From Ruminococcus sp. UBA3286 (GTDB lineage Bacteria > Bacillota > Clostridia > Oscillospirales > Ruminococcaceae), in the NCBI GenBank assembly GCA_002362135.1, contig DETO01000070.1:1-22842 (forward strand): DNA of 22,842 nt. Reading direction: 5' to 3'. A program made the translations under genes and the position numbers. The stretch's first letter is position 1, and each line of letters starts with the position of its first letter. Below, in pieces: positions 22,688 through 22,842 of this stretch. The notes beneath the pieces were generated by a model. The model saw only the letters and a list, made by a program, of their open reading frames with translations. It was not told the origin of the DNA and ran no database searches.

Positions 22688-22842
22688 ATGAATAATTTTA
22701 ACAATAACGGATACAACGATCCGAATTCTGCATACAATTACGGCGATTACAACAATTACGGCTCATCGTTCAGCAGCGAGTCTGTAGTTATAACTCTGCT
22801 GAAAGGACTGCTTGGCGCGGTAGTCGGCGCAATTCCGGGAAT
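22688..22842 (+). CDS. Asn-rich probable membrane protein, 5' part only
   Basis: The gene runs off the window end; 51 residues are visible. AAAGAGG lies 5-6 bases before ATG 22688. The first 30 residues are rich in Asn, Tyr, Gly and Ser (starting MNNFNNNGYNDPNS). They are followed by a hydrophobic Gly/Ala/Leu stretch (LLKGLLGAVVGAIPG) that looks like the start of a transmembrane helix. Similar low-complexity N-termini occur on small unannotated membrane proteins of this group. It is not an iorB homologue. Function unknown. Confidence 0.7.
   Translation, partial: MNNFNNNGYNDPNSAYNYGDYNNYGSSFSSESVVITLLKGLLGAVVGAIPG

Overview
The window looks like chromosomal DNA from a fibre-degrading Ruminococcus (Oscillospiraceae, Bacillota), close to the cellulosome-producing R. 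flavefaciens / R. champanellensis type. The evidence is a family 48 cellulase with a C-terminal dockerin, a second dockerin on a secreted M6-type peptidase, RNase Y, a THF riboswitch ahead of a folate ECF transporter, and strongly consensus sigma-A promoters. The genus assignment is an inference from gene content; no rRNA marker is present. I see no phage, IS element, CRISPR array or integrase.

Layout. (1) 1-2777: consensus promoter, hairpin-containing leader, GH48-dockerin cellulase and terminator. (2) 2823-2994, minus: tRNA-Leu(GAG) with its own promoter and terminator. (3) 8213-3012, minus: a five-gene operon reading small 3-TM protein, D-2-hydroxyacid dehydrogenase, proB, proA, and a membrane protein with an eight-copy charged helical repeat, closed by a strong terminator. 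(4) 8279-10217, plus: consensus promoter, about 290 nt of structured leader, rny and terminator. (5) 10220-14444, plus: palindromic element A, dockerin-M6 peptidase, O-antigen ligase/polymerase-like protein, metallophosphoesterase and a 41-residue membrane peptide. (6) 14462-16048, plus: consensus promoter, a long folded leader with a possible 32-codon upstream ORF and palindromic element B, then a CNNM/CorC-type transporter. (7) 16095-17711, plus: membrane-anchored GH25 lysozyme and a DUF3877-like protein, which overlaps tail-to-tail with (8) 19782-17677, minus: promoter, THF riboswitch, folT, folC. (9) 20002-22842, plus: Cof-type HAD phosphatase, indolepyruvate:ferredoxin oxidoreductase alpha subunit, and the truncated start of an Asn-rich probable membrane protein.

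How the parts fit. The two dockerin proteins are exported and would dock on a cellulosomal scaffoldin encoded elsewhere. proB-proA supplies glutamate-5-semialdehyde for proline. folT-folC is a folate uptake and polyglutamylation unit whose first gene is under a tetrahydrofolate riboswitch. The O-antigen-ligase-like protein, phosphoesterase and GH25 enzyme point to envelope metabolism. The least explained material is non-coding: the folded leaders of rny and of the CNNM gene, and a pair of related palindromic elements at 10220-10262 and 14678-14727.
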